NCBI GenBank assembly: GCA_013373175.1 | Contig: JABXII010000011.1 | Coordinates: forward strand, 1-64,000 | Direction: 5' to 3' | DNA from: Campylobacteraceae bacterium | GTDB lineage: Bacteria > Campylobacterota > Campylobacteria > Campylobacterales > Arcobacteraceae | Length of the DNA: 64,000 nucleotides | Shown: positions 18,139-27,304 of the stretch, piece after piece | Layout: every line of letters begins with the position of its first letter | Position numbering within the stretch: position 1 is the first letter of the stretch | Translations under genes and position numbers: made by a program | Notes under the pieces: model-generated | What the model saw: only the letters and a program-made list of their open reading frames with translations | What the model was told of the DNA's origin: nothing | The model's database searches: none

Positions 18139-19563
18139 TTAGTTTAAAACTAATTCTCTTTCTAGTGATACTTTACTTGTTGCATAATATATAAATCCAC
18201 CAAGAACTGCACCAATAATCCAACCATATCCATTTAAGCTACTTAAAGCATCAACCCATACAGTACAAATAGAAAAAACAGCACCAATTGCAAAGGCAAC
18301 TATTGTTTTGTTGTTCCATCCATTTCCATAGTAGTATTTACTATTTTCACTTTCATCATATAAAGCATCCATATCTAAGTTTTGTTTTTTAATTAAGTAG
18401 TAATCAACAACTAAAATACCATATAAAGGTGCTAATGTAGAACCTAAAGTATTTACAATAGGGCTGATACCAACTTGAGAAATAAAGCTTACCCAGAAAC
18501 CACCAATTACAAGTGCGAATAATGATGTAATAACACCTGATTTAGTAAATGAAAGTTTTTTCGGAGCTAAGTTTGCTATACCATTAACAGCAGGAATAAA
18601 GTTGGCAACTAAGTTGATTCCAACAGTAGCAGTAAAGAATGTAATTGCAGCAATTAAACTTAATACTGTGCTATCAGCTTTTTCAACTATATCCATTGGA
18701 TTTGTTAATTTCTCTCCAAATACAACAACAGAACCAGCAGTGATTAATAGTGCTAATGCAGAGAATAAAACCATATTAAAAGGAAGCCCAACAAGATTTC
18801 CTACAGTCATAGATTTTTGGTCTTTTGCATATCTAGAGAAGTCACTAAAGTTTATCATAACAGCAGCAAAGTAAGCAATCATTGTTCCTAAGATTGCAAA
18901 GAAACCATTGATTTCACTACTTAATGTTGACTCTTCATTTGAGAAAATATTGTTTGCAACGTTAAATAATTCACCACCTGATTTACTCCATAATACAACC
19001 AGTAAACCAATCATAATAATATAAACAAAAGGTGCTGCAAAGTTTAAGAACTTAGATACCCAAGCCATACTTTTTGAGAAGATAATCATTTGGAATATCC
19101 ATACAATAAAGAATGATAACCATCCAATGCCATCGATACCTAAGAATTTAACTTCTGGGTGAATACCTGTAGAAGCAGTGATTAAAAGGTGAAGTGCAGT
19201 TGAAGCAAAATAAGTTTGAACTCCAAACCAAAAAACAGCAACTATTGCTCTTAATATTGCAGATAATTTTGCTCCATTTATTCCCATACTTGATCTTGCT
19301 AATACAGGATATGGAATACCATAATCAACTCCAGCTTTTCCAGAAATATTAACTAAAAAAGTAACTATTAATCCAGCAACAATTAGTGCAAAAAATGCTG
19401 TCCAACCTGTTACTCCATAACTAATAAAAAGTGAAGCAACTAGTGTGTATCCAAAAAGACTTTGAATATCATTTGCCCAAATATTAGACACCTCAAACCA
19501 TTTCCAATTTCTTTCACTCTTTTTCGTAGGCGATAAAGAGTCATTATTTACATCTTCTATCAT
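18139..19563 (-). CDS. NCS1-family nucleobase/allantoin:cation symporter
   Basis: This 474-residue inner-membrane protein has about twelve helices. The N-terminal R-N-W-K-W-F-E-V-S-N-I-W-A-N-D-I segment and the G-I-P-Y-P-V-L-A-R-S-S-M-G-I-N-G motif near residue 100 define the NCS1 family, whose members import purines, pyrimidines, hydantoins or allantoin. Flanked by ureidoglycolate lyase upstream and malate synthase downstream, allantoin is the likely cargo (PucI-like). Specificity is inferred from context. A 213-bp gap upstream holds a large inverted repeat. Confidence 0.88.
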   Translation of the reverse strand: MIEDVNNDSLSPTKKSERNWKWFEVSNIWANDIQSLFGYTLVASLFISYGVTGWTAFFALIVAGLIVTFLVNISGKAGVDYGIPYPVLARSSMGINGAKLSAILRAIVAVFWFGVQTYFASTALHLLITASTGIHPEVKFLGIDGIGWLSFFIVWIFQMIIFSKSMAWVSKFLNFAAPFVYIIMIGLLVVLWSKSGGELFNVANNIFSNEESTLSSEINGFFAILGTMIAYFAAVMINFSDFSRYAKDQKSMTVGNLVGLPFNMVLFSALALLITAGSVVVFGEKLTNPMDIVEKADSTVLSLIAAITFFTATVGINLVANFIPAVNGIANLAPKKLSFTKSGVITSLFALVIGGFWVSFISQVGISPIVNTLGSTLAPLYGILVVDYYLIKKQNLDMDALYDESENSKYYYGNGWNNKTIVAFAIGAVFSICTVWVDALSSLNGYGWIIGAVLGGFIYYATSKVSLERELVLN

Positions 19564-19697
19564 AAGTTTTCCCTATTTTTTTAATTTTATTTTCTACTAC
19601 AAAAAATAGGTAAAAGCCTATAATAGGTAGTAGAACTACTGTTTTTCTTTCATAATTCTTCTTTTTAATATATATTTATTTATAATCACGCTGGCGA

Positions 19698-19745
19698 AAG
19701 CGACTTTTTTATGGATATATTAAAATTGAAATAAAAAAGTCACTT
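19698..19745. repeat. 15-bp inverted repeat between ureidoglycolate lyase and NCS1 permease genes
   Basis: Arms 19698-19712 and 19731-19745 are complementary over 15 positions with one G/T mismatch, around an 18-base A/T loop. The arms contain A/T runs, so the RNA on the minus strand would form a long hairpin after the lyase stop. It may be a terminator or a processing/stabilising site between two parts of the island. The rest of the 19564-19776 gap contains no clear gene; a CTGGCG-containing stretch at 19689-19705 resembles one at about 62137-62155. Confidence 0.5.
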
Positions 19746-19776
19746 ATGGTGGTTTTGTTTTTACTACACTCATAAA

Positions 19777-20298
19777 TTACTCCCTTATTAAAAGAATTTC
19801 TTTTTCTTCAATGTCATATTCAATACATTCAACAATCTTGTTTTCTTCTTGGTTATAATCTGTTCTATCAATTACAATAAACTCCTCTTTATCCTTTAAG
19901 CAAATTAATGGAAAATGCCATACTCCTCTATTGTAATGAACACCTTGTTTTCCATTTGTTACAAAAGCTTTAAGTGTTGATAAGTCTGGCTTTTCTTCCC
20001 CTAGTGCAACAACACATAAAAATGGTTCTTCACTTCTTGGCATAAAAGTTTGAGAAAAGAATGGATGCTTTTCTAGCATATTTATATGCAGAGGAAATTC
20101 TCTATTCTTTCCTACATAAATATGTAAAGTAGAACTTCCACCTTTTTCATTAGCATCCATTGTGCAAAGTTCATAAAACTTTTGAGCAAAACCATTATTT
20201 ATGATTTTAGAATCTCTATTTTCACAACTTACTACTTCTCCAAATTTTTTAAAAGCTTCTCTTGTAAGGGTTTGTGGTTTTAGCTCTATTTTCATCAT
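19777..20298 (-). CDS. allA: ureidoglycolate lyase, first copy
   Basis: This enzyme splits ureidoglycolate into glyoxylate and urea, the last ureide-specific step. The 173-residue protein shows the cupin-like family motifs: H-P-F-F-S-Q-T-F-M-P near residue 70, with the active-site beta strand, and G-V-H-Y-N-R-G-V-W-H-F-P-L near residue 120. Its ATG overlaps the allantoicase stop by one base, so the two are translationally coupled. A second, clearly homologous copy lies at 36396-36929. Confidence 0.94.
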   Translation of the reverse strand: MMKIELKPQTLTREAFKKFGEVVSCENRDSKIINNGFAQKFYELCTMDANEKGGSSTLHIYVGKNREFPLHINMLEKHPFFSQTFMPRSEEPFLCVVALGEEKPDLSTLKAFVTNGKQGVHYNRGVWHFPLICLKDKEEFIVIDRTDYNQEENKIVECIEYDIEEKEILLIRE

Positions 20299-21296
20299 TA
20301 ACCTTTGATATCTTCTTTTTTAATAAACTTACCAAATAGTTTAAGTCTTGAAACACCACCATCTGGGAAGATGTTAATTCTAATATGAGTAACTGGTTTC
20401 TTATGATTTAGAAAGCTTTTATCAAAATAGTGTTTATTGTGCATTTTTAGTTTTTGTGGTGCAACTAACTCTTCCCAGAACATACTTTGGGTAACCACTG
20501 CACTGTCAGTTGTTTCTTCAATATATGCTGCTGATATAGAGAATTTATCTGCAAAATTCCCTTTAAAAAAGTTAGTGTCAATCATAATATTATCTATAAT
20601 TGCAGGCTTTGCTAACTCGATAATACCCCAATCATATCCTGGTTCTCTTCTTCTTCTAGTCTCCCAACCATCACCCATATTGATAGCTTCATCATCTTTT
20701 AATATATTTCTTAATGGACCAAAGAATTCATTATTTGTATAAACTGCTCTTGCTCCATTTCTCATTGAAGCAACATTGATATTATCTTGTTCATAAAGTT
20801 TTTCATCAAAGCAGATTTCACCAAAGGCTTTAAATCTAGCAATTCCACCATCAGGATAAATATCAATTCTAAGGTGAGTTAACTCTGTTTGAGAAAGTGA
20901 ATCAAAGTTATGCTTAGTATGTCCCTCTAAATCTTTTTGAGTTAGTAATTCAATCCATTCAACACTGTCAATGTCGTCTAAAAATGCTTTATCATCTTTG
21001 TTTTTTACACAACAACCTTTGATTGAAACTGCTAAAGGATAATTTCCTCTAAAGTGAGAGGTATCAACTAAAAATGAGTTGATTTTTGAAATATTTCCTA
21101 GTTTAAGAATACAATGGTCATTTCCCCCATCTCTTCTTCTTTTAGTCTCCCAACCATCCATCCAGTGACCGTTATCATCAAATTCATCTTTAAATACAGC
21201 CTCTGTTTCTTGTAACATTCTATTTGCGTTTGCAAAAAATTCATCCGTTGTATAGATTACTTCTGTACCTAATTCACAACTTGCTACATTTGTCAT
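20298..21296 (-). CDS. alc: allantoicase
   Basis: Allantoicase hydrolyses allantoate to ureidoglycolate and urea. The 332-residue protein consists of two tandem copies of the allantoicase beta-sandwich domain (about residues 10-160 and 180-325). The repeats are visible as G-W-E-T-K-R-R-R and G-W-E-T-R-R-R, each followed by a strand ending in I-D-T-x-F-K/R-G-N. Together with the adjacent lyase this is the allantoicase route rather than the allantoate amidohydrolase route, so both nitrogens leave as urea. It overlaps allantoinase and the lyase by one base each. Confidence 0.95.
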   Translation of the reverse strand: MTNVASCELGTEVIYTTDEFFANANRMLQETEAVFKDEFDDNGHWMDGWETKRRRDGGNDHCILKLGNISKINSFLVDTSHFRGNYPLAVSIKGCCVKNKDDKAFLDDIDSVEWIELLTQKDLEGHTKHNFDSLSQTELTHLRIDIYPDGGIARFKAFGEICFDEKLYEQDNINVASMRNGARAVYTNNEFFGPLRNILKDDEAINMGDGWETRRRREPGYDWGIIELAKPAIIDNIMIDTNFFKGNFADKFSISAAYIEETTDSAVVTQSMFWEELVAPQKLKMHNKHYFDKSFLNHKKPVTHIRINIFPDGGVSRLKLFGKFIKKEDIKG

Positions 21297-22213
21297 TATT
21301 TTCCTTTATTTCCAAAATTATTAATCCAATGATTTGCAATTTCACCTCTTGTTGCAAACCAAACATCATCAAATCCTTTTACATACTCTAAGAATCTTCT
21401 CATAGCCATAATTCGTCCAGGTTTCCCTAAAATTCTACAGTGCATCCCAATAGACATCATTTTGGGAGTTTTACTTCCTTCTAGATATAAAGCATCAAAA
21501 CTATCTTTTAAGTAGTTGTAAAATTGGTCACTATAAGAAAATCCTCCAAATACAAATCTCATATCATTATTATCCATTGTATATGGAATTACTAAATGTT
21601 CTTTTGTTGTAATTTCAGGTGCAAAATATGGTAAATCATCATTATATGCATCACTGTCATATAAAAAACCACCCTCTTCAACAACTATTTTTCTTGTATT
21701 TTCACTATCTCGTCCAGTGTACCAACCAAGGGGTCTAGTCCCTATCATTTTTTCTAATATTTCAATACTTTTATATAAGTGATCTCTTTCAATTGATTCA
21801 TCTATTTGTTGATAGTTAATCCATCTATATCCATGGGAACAGATATCATAGTTGTTAAGGGCAAGGTATTCGGCTAGTTTAGGATTTCTAGCAACAGCCA
21901 TTGCAACAGCAAAGATAGTAATAGGAATGTCAAAGTCTTTAAAAAGTTCTAATAATCTCCACACTCCAACTCTTGAACCATATTCATACAATGATTCCAT
22001 TGATTTGTGTCTTTGTCCTATAAATGCTTGTGGGTTATTCATTTCAGAAAGAAATACTTCGGAAGCTTCATCTCCATGTAAAATGCAGTTTTCTGCACCC
22101 TCTTCATAGTTTAATACAAATTGAAGTGCAACTTTTGCATTGTTTGGCCATTTTGGATTTATTGGTTCGTTTGAGTAACCAATTAAATCTCTTGGGTAAT
22201 TGTTATTAATCAT
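21296..22213 (-). CDS. puuE: allantoinase, PuuE (polysaccharide-deacetylase-fold) type
   Basis: This enzyme opens the allantoin ring to allantoate without the usual dinuclear amidohydrolase centre. The N-terminus (Y-P-R-D-L-I-G-Y, then N-Y-E-E-G-A-E and L-H-G-D-E-A-S-E) is diagnostic of PuuE. Later, H-G-Y-R-W-I-N-Y belongs to the NodB-like barrel. I chose the ATG at 22213, behind a GAGAG box; an in-frame ATG at 22225 lacks one. It is the first gene of puuE-alc-allA. Two GntR-type operators lie about 60 bases upstream, next to an extended -10. Confidence 0.93.
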   Translation of the reverse strand: MINNNYPRDLIGYSNEPINPKWPNNAKVALQFVLNYEEGAENCILHGDEASEVFLSEMNNPQAFIGQRHKSMESLYEYGSRVGVWRLLELFKDFDIPITIFAVAMAVARNPKLAEYLALNNYDICSHGYRWINYQQIDESIERDHLYKSIEILEKMIGTRPLGWYTGRDSENTRKIVVEEGGFLYDSDAYNDDLPYFAPEITTKEHLVIPYTMDNNDMRFVFGGFSYSDQFYNYLKDSFDALYLEGSKTPKMMSIGMHCRILGKPGRIMAMRRFLEYVKGFDDVWFATRGEIANHWINNFGNKGK

Positions 22214-22265
22214 TTTCTCTCTCATAAAAAAGCAAAAACTACTTTTATAATTTATTTATGAGAAT

Positions 22266-22274
22266 ATTCTATCA
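22266..22274 (-). promoter_or_regulatory. extended -10 of the puuE-alc-allA promoter
   Basis: The minus strand reads TGATAGAAT. The ABC-importer promoter at 28529-28537 reads TGATAAGAT at the same distance from its operator, so the two promoters share architecture. Confidence 0.55.
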
Positions 22275-22275
22275 G

Positions 22276-22300
22276 ATTGTCTACAATGATTGTCTACAAT
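22276..22300. promoter_or_regulatory. tandem GntR-type operators upstream of puuE
   Basis: Two identical near-palindromes ATTGTCTACAAT occupy 22276-22287 and 22289-22300, exactly 13 bp apart. They cover the -35 region of the puuE promoter. The motif recurs upstream of the ABC importer (28539-28576) and the amino-acid importer (28675-28698). The regulator is inferred to be the GntR protein at 22373-23059. Confidence 0.8.
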
Positions 22301-22372
22301 TTTTGTTTATTTTTTATACATTCGTTTTAAAGTTAGGTAAGAAAGGTAAAATTAATTAAGTTATACAAATAA

Positions 22373-23059
22373 TTAGTTAGCAAAAAGAAATTTATTCTTT
22401 TTATTAATTGTATCTAAATTAAAATCTAAAATATCAAGGCAATGGTCTAAATGTTCTAGCATAACATTTTTTGCATTACTAACATTATTGCTTTTAATTG
22501 TCTCAATTAAAACTCTATGTTCATCGTATGAAGAAAATTCTGTGTTTTCATCTTCATAGATTAAAGCAGCAAGGATACTTAAAGGGATTAAAGGTTTTAA
22601 GGCATTAATTAAAAACTCATTTTTACTTAATGCAGCTAAATTCAAATGGAAATCACAAGATGATTTAACATACTCTCCATTTCTATGTGAAAGTTTTAGA
22701 TACTCTTCTGTATCAATATTTTCTAAAAGTGCGGATAGGTCTAAATTTTCTTTTGCATGTCTTTTTGTGACAATTTCAACAATACCTGCTTCAATTATTT
22801 TTCTTGTTGCAAAGATATCTTTTGCATTTTCTTCACTAATCCAAACTACATTAAACCCTTGATTCTTTTTATAACTTAAGATACCCATAGTTTGAAGTTT
22901 GCTGAATGCTTTTCTTACAACATCTCTACTTGTATTTAGCTCTTTTGCTAAAACACTTTCTGATACTTTAGTACCTGGTTGAAGATTTTTTGTAAAAATT
23001 GCATCAAATATAAAATTAACAATATTATCTTCTAAAGTAAATAAATCTTTTCTATCCAT
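22373..23059 (-). CDS. GntR-family (FCD) regulator of the ureide island
   Basis: In this 228-residue protein the winged helix (about 10-75) contains S-E-S-V-L-A-K-E-L-N-T-S-R-D-V-V-R-K-A-F-S-K-L, the GntR recognition region. Residues about 80-215 form the helical FCD effector domain, with an H-L-N-L-A-A-L-S histidine segment of the metal/ligand site. It lies between the racemase and allantoinase genes. Repeated ATTGTNNACAAT sites at three island promoters and a weaker one at its own promoter suggest it is the local controller. The ligand could be allantoin or a breakdown product. Repressor mode is likeliest, because at 28675 the sites overlap the transcription start. Confidence 0.88.
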   Translation of the reverse strand: MDRKDLFTLEDNIVNFIFDAIFTKNLQPGTKVSESVLAKELNTSRDVVRKAFSKLQTMGILSYKKNQGFNVVWISEENAKDIFATRKIIEAGIVEIVTKRHAKENLDLSALLENIDTEEYLKLSHRNGEYVKSSCDFHLNLAALSKNEFLINALKPLIPLSILAALIYEDENTEFSSYDEHRVLIETIKSNNVSNAKNVMLEHLDHCLDILDFNLDTINKKNKFLFAN

Positions 23060-23103
23060 TAAAAGTTTCTCCCACTTTTTTCCATTTTGTGCTATTTTAT
23101 TAT

Positions 23104-23136
23104 ATTATAATTTACATTCTAATTTCTGTAAACAAT
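23104..23136 (-). promoter_or_regulatory. promoter of the gntR gene with overlapping weak operator
   Basis: On the minus strand TTTACA (23127-23132) and TATAAT (23104-23109) are separated by exactly 17 bp, a good housekeeping promoter. A 12-mer at 23125-23136 matches the regulon motif at 8 of 10 fixed positions and covers the -35 box, suggesting autoregulation. The surrounding gap 23060-23209 holds no gene. Confidence 0.65.
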
Positions 23137-23209
23137 AACCAGAATGCAATTAATAAACGGCACACCAAAATCTTATTTTAAAGCTATCTCATATAAAGTT
23201 AATGTTTTA

Positions 23210-23908
23210 TCACTTTTCAATAGGATAGGCATATGCATTTATTTTACTTGTCATTAGTTTTGCCCCAACCATTGATTCAGCCATCTTAATTGCACACAAT
23301 ACACCATCAACAACTGGAATATTACATCTTTTTGATAATTCAATTGTTAAATCAGCCATTCCCGCACACCCTAAAATAATAGCTTCACAATTATCCTCTT
23401 TGACTGCTTTTAAAATTTCACTCTCTATTTTTTCCATTACATTACAAGTGCCATCTTCTAAAGAAAGAACTGGAATATCAGCTGCTCTTACTTTTCTACA
23501 AAACTTATCCATACCATATTTGTAGGATAACTCTTCAATAATTGGAATAGCTCTATTTAAAGTTGTTACCACCGAAAAACTAGAAGAGATAATAGATGTC
23601 ATATGCATAGCTGCTTCACAAATACCTATAACAGGACCATCTACAAGCTCCCTTGCAGCTTCTAATCCTGGGTCATCAAAGCAAGCAACCACATATGCAT
23701 CTGCACCCCACTCTTTTGCTTTTTTAATTTCATCCATAAGCCCCATTAAACTTTTTACTTCATCAAAATGTCCTTCAATACTTTTTGGAGTATTTGTAGG
23801 ATTTGAAGCCCAAATTTCAGTATCAGGATTTTTGAATTTTAAGGCAACCTCTTCACACTTTTTTGTCATAGATTCTGTAGAGTTTGGGTTTATAATTGCA
23901 AGTTTCAT
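23210..23908 (-). CDS. hydantoin/allantoin racemase (Asp/Glu racemase superfamily)
   Basis: This 232-residue protein has the family's opening I-I-N-P-N-S-T and paired catalytic cysteines: Cys76 in V-V-A-C-F-D-D-P-G and Cys181 in I-L-G-C-A-G-M-A. Such enzymes racemise 5-substituted hydantoins; HpxA-type members interconvert allantoin enantiomers so that a stereospecific allantoinase can use both. Location next to allantoinase genes favours allantoin. It overlaps the end of the preceding ABC ATPase gene (TAATG), so it is the last gene of the importer operon. Confidence 0.85.
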   Translation of the reverse strand: MKLAIINPNSTESMTKKCEEVALKFKNPDTEIWASNPTNTPKSIEGHFDEVKSLMGLMDEIKKAKEWGADAYVVACFDDPGLEAARELVDGPVIGICEAAMHMTSIISSSFSVVTTLNRAIPIIEELSYKYGMDKFCRKVRAADIPVLSLEDGTCNVMEKIESEILKAVKEDNCEAIILGCAGMADLTIELSKRCNIPVVDGVLCAIKMAESMVGAKLMTSKINAYAYPIEK

Positions 23909-24627
23909 TAGTGAGTTCCTCCTAGATATAGTTCAATTATTCGTTCATCGTGCATTAAATCTTTTGAGTTCCCACTTAATAATACTTCGCCAAGTTGCAT
24001 TGCATAGGCTCTATTTGAAACCTTAAGTGCCATTCTTGAGTTTTGTTCAACTAGGATAACAGAGACTTTATCCTCTTTATTGATTTGTACAATTGATCTT
24101 GCAATATCTTGAACTAGTTTTGGGGCAATACCAAGACTTGGTTCATCCATTAGTAAAACTTTAGGTCTAGACATAAGAGCACGTCCAATAACCATCATTT
24201 GTTGCTCCCCTCCACTCATAGTGCTTGCTTGTTGTTTGAATCTTTCTTTAAGCCTTGGAAACTTTTCTAAAACTTTTTCTAAATCCTCTTTAATTCCATT
24301 TTTGTCTTTTCTAGTAAAAGCACCCATTAAAAGATTATCTTTTACACTCATATAAGGAAATACTCTTCTTCCCTCAGGAGTCATGGCAATACCTTTTTCA
24401 ACTATTTTAGAAGGACTTACACCATTTAGACTTTCCCCATTGAAAATCACTTCACCTGAACTTGGTTTTTTAAGACCTGTTATTGCTTTTAGAATTGAAG
24501 ATTTTCCAGCTCCATTGGCTCCAATTAAAGTGATAGTTTCACCCTCTTCAAGACTTAAATTTACTTTTTTTACTGCTCTTACTTGGTCGTAGTTTATCTC
24601 TAAATCTTTACACTCTAATAATGCCAT
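23908..24627 (-). CDS. branched-chain-type ABC importer ATPase (LivF-like)
   Basis: This 239-residue ATPase has Walker A G-A-N-G-A-G-K-S-S near residue 36, signature M-S-G-G-E-Q-Q near residue 136 and Walker B V-L-L-M-D-E-P-S. It pairs with the LivG-like ATPase encoded just upstream to power import through the LivH/LivM-like permeases. Context with allantoin genes suggests a ureide or hydantoin cargo rather than branched-chain amino acids; this is inference. Confidence 0.92.
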   Translation of the reverse strand: MALLECKDLEINYDQVRAVKKVNLSLEEGETITLIGANGAGKSSILKAITGLKKPSSGEVIFNGESLNGVSPSKIVEKGIAMTPEGRRVFPYMSVKDNLLMGAFTRKDKNGIKEDLEKVLEKFPRLKERFKQQASTMSGGEQQMMVIGRALMSRPKVLLMDEPSLGIAPKLVQDIARSIVQINKEDKVSVILVEQNSRMALKVSNRAYAMQLGEVLLSGNSKDLMHDERIIELYLGGTH

Positions 24628-24628
24628 G

Positions 24629-25411
24629 TTAAATTCCTAACTCTTCATCTTCTACACCTAAGTAAGCTTCTATTACTTTAGGGTTTTTTTGGATCTGCAC
24701 AGGTTTCCCTTCTGCTATTTTTTCACCAAAACTAATAACTACAATTCTGTCTGATATCTCCATAACAGCTGGCATATCGTGTTCCACCAATAAAACAGTT
24801 ACCCCTGAGTTTTTAATCTGTTTAACCATATCCATACATCTTCTTGTTTCATCATGATTCATCCCTGCAAAGGGCTCATCAAGAAGTAATATTTTTGGTT
24901 TACAAGCTAAAGCATTTGCAATACCTAAACCTCTTAATAAACCATGGGGAAGATTTGATGCAAGCTCATCTTTAACATCACTTAAGCCTAAAAACTCAAT
25001 AATCTCATCGGCAGATTTACCAAATCTTTGAGTATCTTCTTTTGCTAATTTTGTATTAAAGAAAAAACCCAAAAGATTTGATTTTGCTTGTAATTGGTGG
25101 GCTATAATAATATTATCTCTAACACTCATACTTTTAAAAACTGTTGTTTCTTGAAAGGTTCTAACTACACCTTTTCTTGCTACAATATGTGGTTTTAAAC
25201 CAGATATCTTTTCTCTATTAAAAATCACTTCCCCAGAACTTGGTTTTAAAAAAGAAGAGATTAGTTTAAATGTTGTAGATTTCCCTGCTCCATTTGGACC
25301 AATTACGGATAAAATCTCCCCTTCATAAACTTCAAAGGTGACATCATTTACAGCATATAAAGAACCAAACTTTTTTGTTAGATTGTTTATTTCTAAAACT
25401 CTTTTTCTCAT
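24629..25411 (-). CDS. branched-chain-type ABC importer ATPase (LivG-like)
   Basis: This 260-residue ATPase has Walker A G-P-N-G-A-G-K-S-T near residue 38. The signature region is the diverged L-P-H-G-L-L-R-G-L-G, where family members usually have S-x-G-Q/E. Walker B is I-L-L-L-D-E-P-F-A-G-M, with the LivG-specific A-G-M-N following it. The start overlaps the LivM-like permease end by four bases, and the next ATPase follows after one base. The signature Ser-Gly of the C-loop being replaced by Pro-His is a noticeable deviation; the partner ATPase has a canonical loop. Confidence 0.9.
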   Translation of the reverse strand: MRKRVLEINNLTKKFGSLYAVNDVTFEVYEGEILSVIGPNGAGKSTTFKLISSFLKPSSGEVIFNREKISGLKPHIVARKGVVRTFQETTVFKSMSVRDNIIIAHQLQAKSNLLGFFFNTKLAKEDTQRFGKSADEIIEFLGLSDVKDELASNLPHGLLRGLGIANALACKPKILLLDEPFAGMNHDETRRCMDMVKQIKNSGVTVLLVEHDMPAVMEISDRIVVISFGEKIAEGKPVQIQKNPKVIEAYLGVEDEELGI

Positions 25412-26373
25412 TTTTTAAACCTTAAACTCAAAATTCCATTTGGTAAAAATACCATTAAAATAATCATTATCCCTGAGTAGATTAATAGTTGATACTCTTT
25501 AAATACAAATAATAAATCCCAAGAAAAATACAATACAAAAGAACCTAATATTGGTCCAAATACATAGGCTAAACCACCTAAGAAGGTATAAAGCATATAG
25601 TTAATTGAGTCAGCTACTTGGAAAGTAGTTGGATAAACTGATTGGGTTAGGTTTATAAAAATTGCTCCTCCAACTCCACCAAAAAATGAAGCAATGGCAT
25701 AAGAGATAACTCTTAAATATGCAATATTTACCCCAAATGAGGAAGCTAACTCTTCATTTTGTTGTAAAGATCTAAGTAAAATCCCCATTCTTGATTTTGT
25801 AAGTCTATACATTATTGCAAAAGTTATAATCATAGCAATTACTGCAAGATAATAAAATCCGATTTTACTGTTTTCCATAGTGGCAAAATCTGGAATGAGA
25901 GTTAATCCAAAAATACTAAGTTCCCCTGGTAATGGGATATTTGTAATCCCTCTAGGGCCATTTGTAATTGGAACTAAAGCTATTGCTAGAAGTTTTGCAA
26001 CTTCTGTTAAAGTCAGTGTAATCATAGAAAAATACACCCCTTTTAATCTTAAAATAGGGATACCTATTAGAATACTAAAGAAAGCTGCTACAAACCCTGC
26101 TACAAAAATAGATATCCAAAAAGATAAGCCTAATTGGGTAACTAAAACAGCAGTTGTATATGCTCCAATTAGGGCATAAGCTCCTTGTCCTATATTGATT
26201 CTTCCCATATAAAAAGTTAACCAAACTCCTGCACTAATCATAGAAAGAACAGCAACTGAGGTGATACCATAAAGGTAATCATTTCTTTGTGTTAAAACTA
26301 AAACACTAGGTATAACAATTAATAAAACTATTAATGCAATTATTACTTTTAATATAAAACTTTTATTTTCCAC
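25408..26373 (-). CDS. branched-chain-type ABC importer permease (LivM-like)
   Basis: This 321-residue integral membrane protein has about nine helices. The I-G-Q-G-A-Y-A-L-I-G-A-Y segment near residue 62 is the conserved LivM loop, and a later G-P-I-L-G-S-F-V-L-Y lies before the last helices. It forms the inner-membrane channel with the LivH-like partner encoded three bases upstream. It is an internal gene of the importer operon. Confidence 0.92.
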   Translation of the reverse strand: MENKSFILKVIIALIVLLIVIPSVLVLTQRNDYLYGITSVAVLSMISAGVWLTFYMGRINIGQGAYALIGAYTTAVLVTQLGLSFWISIFVAGFVAAFFSILIGIPILRLKGVYFSMITLTLTEVAKLLAIALVPITNGPRGITNIPLPGELSIFGLTLIPDFATMENSKIGFYYLAVIAMIITFAIMYRLTKSRMGILLRSLQQNEELASSFGVNIAYLRVISYAIASFFGGVGGAIFINLTQSVYPTTFQVADSINYMLYTFLGGLAYVFGPILGSFVLYFSWDLLFVFKEYQLLIYSGIMIILMVFLPNGILSLRFKK

Positions 26374-26376
26374 AAA

Positions 26377-27249
26377 TCACCCCCAAGGTTTACCCATAAG
26401 TCCTTGTGGACGAAGAGTAAGAAATATCATTAAACATACAAATATAGTAAGGTAAGTTACATCTCCTGGAAGATAGTAAAGACCAAAAGCTTCAACAAGA
26501 CCTAAAATAAATCCACCTAAGATGGCACCTGAAATAACTCCAGCTCCACCAATCATAATCATTGTAAAAGCTTGAATAGAGATACCTCCTCCAATACCAG
26601 AGTTTACCCCTGTAATAGTTACTAATAAACTTCCTGCAACACCTGCAAGCATTGCTCCAAGGGCAAACCCAAATAAGCTGTATTTATCTAAATCAACACC
26701 CATTAGTTGAGCTGCTGTTTTATCCTGAGCTAAAGCTCTCATAGCTCGACCTGGTTTTGAATATTGCATAAAAAGAATAAATGAAACAATTAAAACTATT
26801 GCAATTAATCCAATAACAATTCTGTTATAAGGGATGATTAAATCTATTCCATAATCTTCACCAAAAAATACTCCATCAACAAGTGCTGGAACACTTCTTT
26901 GTTTCTCTCCAAATACAATTAGTATTAATGAATCTAAGAAAAAAGCAGTACCAGCAGCAAGAAGCATTGAGCTTTCTTCTCTAACAGATCTTTTTAAGAC
27001 GGTATTGAAAAGATATTTTTCAAATATGGCACCTATTAGTGCTAATGTTAAACCCGAAGCAATAATAGCTACAATAAAAGGAAGTCCTAGTTTCCCATAA
27101 ACATAGTAAGTTACAAATGCACCTAAAACATACATTTGTCCATGTGCAAAGTTTAATATACTCATAAGTGAGAATATTAGTGTTAAACCTAAGGCAATAA
27201 GGGCATATTGAGCACCTGTAATTAAACCATTGAGTAGTATTTGTTCCAT
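26377..27249 (-). CDS. branched-chain-type ABC importer permease (LivH-like)
   Basis: This 290-residue membrane protein begins Q-I-L-L-N-G-L-I-T-G-A-Q-Y-A-L-I-A-L-G, the typical LivH opening. Near residue 32 it has N-F-A-H-G-Q-M-Y-V-L-G-A-F, and the coupling-helix region reads R-A-L-A-Q-D-K-T-A-A-Q-L-M-G-V. It follows the substrate-binding gene after 55 bases that contain a hairpin, which probably lowers permease expression relative to the binding protein. Confidence 0.93.
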   Translation of the reverse strand: MEQILLNGLITGAQYALIALGLTLIFSLMSILNFAHGQMYVLGAFVTYYVYGKLGLPFIVAIIASGLTLALIGAIFEKYLFNTVLKRSVREESSMLLAAGTAFFLDSLILIVFGEKQRSVPALVDGVFFGEDYGIDLIIPYNRIVIGLIAIVLIVSFILFMQYSKPGRAMRALAQDKTAAQLMGVDLDKYSLFGFALGAMLAGVAGSLLVTITGVNSGIGGGISIQAFTMIMIGGAGVISGAILGGFILGLVEAFGLYYLPGDVTYLTIFVCLMIFLTLRPQGLMGKPWG

Positions 27250-27279
27250 AAAATCAATTCCCTATTTTTTCATAATAGA

Positions 27280-27295
27280 GGTATCAAAAGATACC
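27280..27295 (-). other. hairpin between binding-protein gene and permease gene
   Basis: GGTATC (27280-27285) and GATACC (27290-27295) pair around a four-base loop, directly after the binding-protein stop. There is no long T run after it on the coding (minus) strand, so mRNA stabilisation or partial attenuation is more likely than full termination. Confidence 0.5.
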
Positions 27296-27304
27296 CCTTT
27301 TAAA

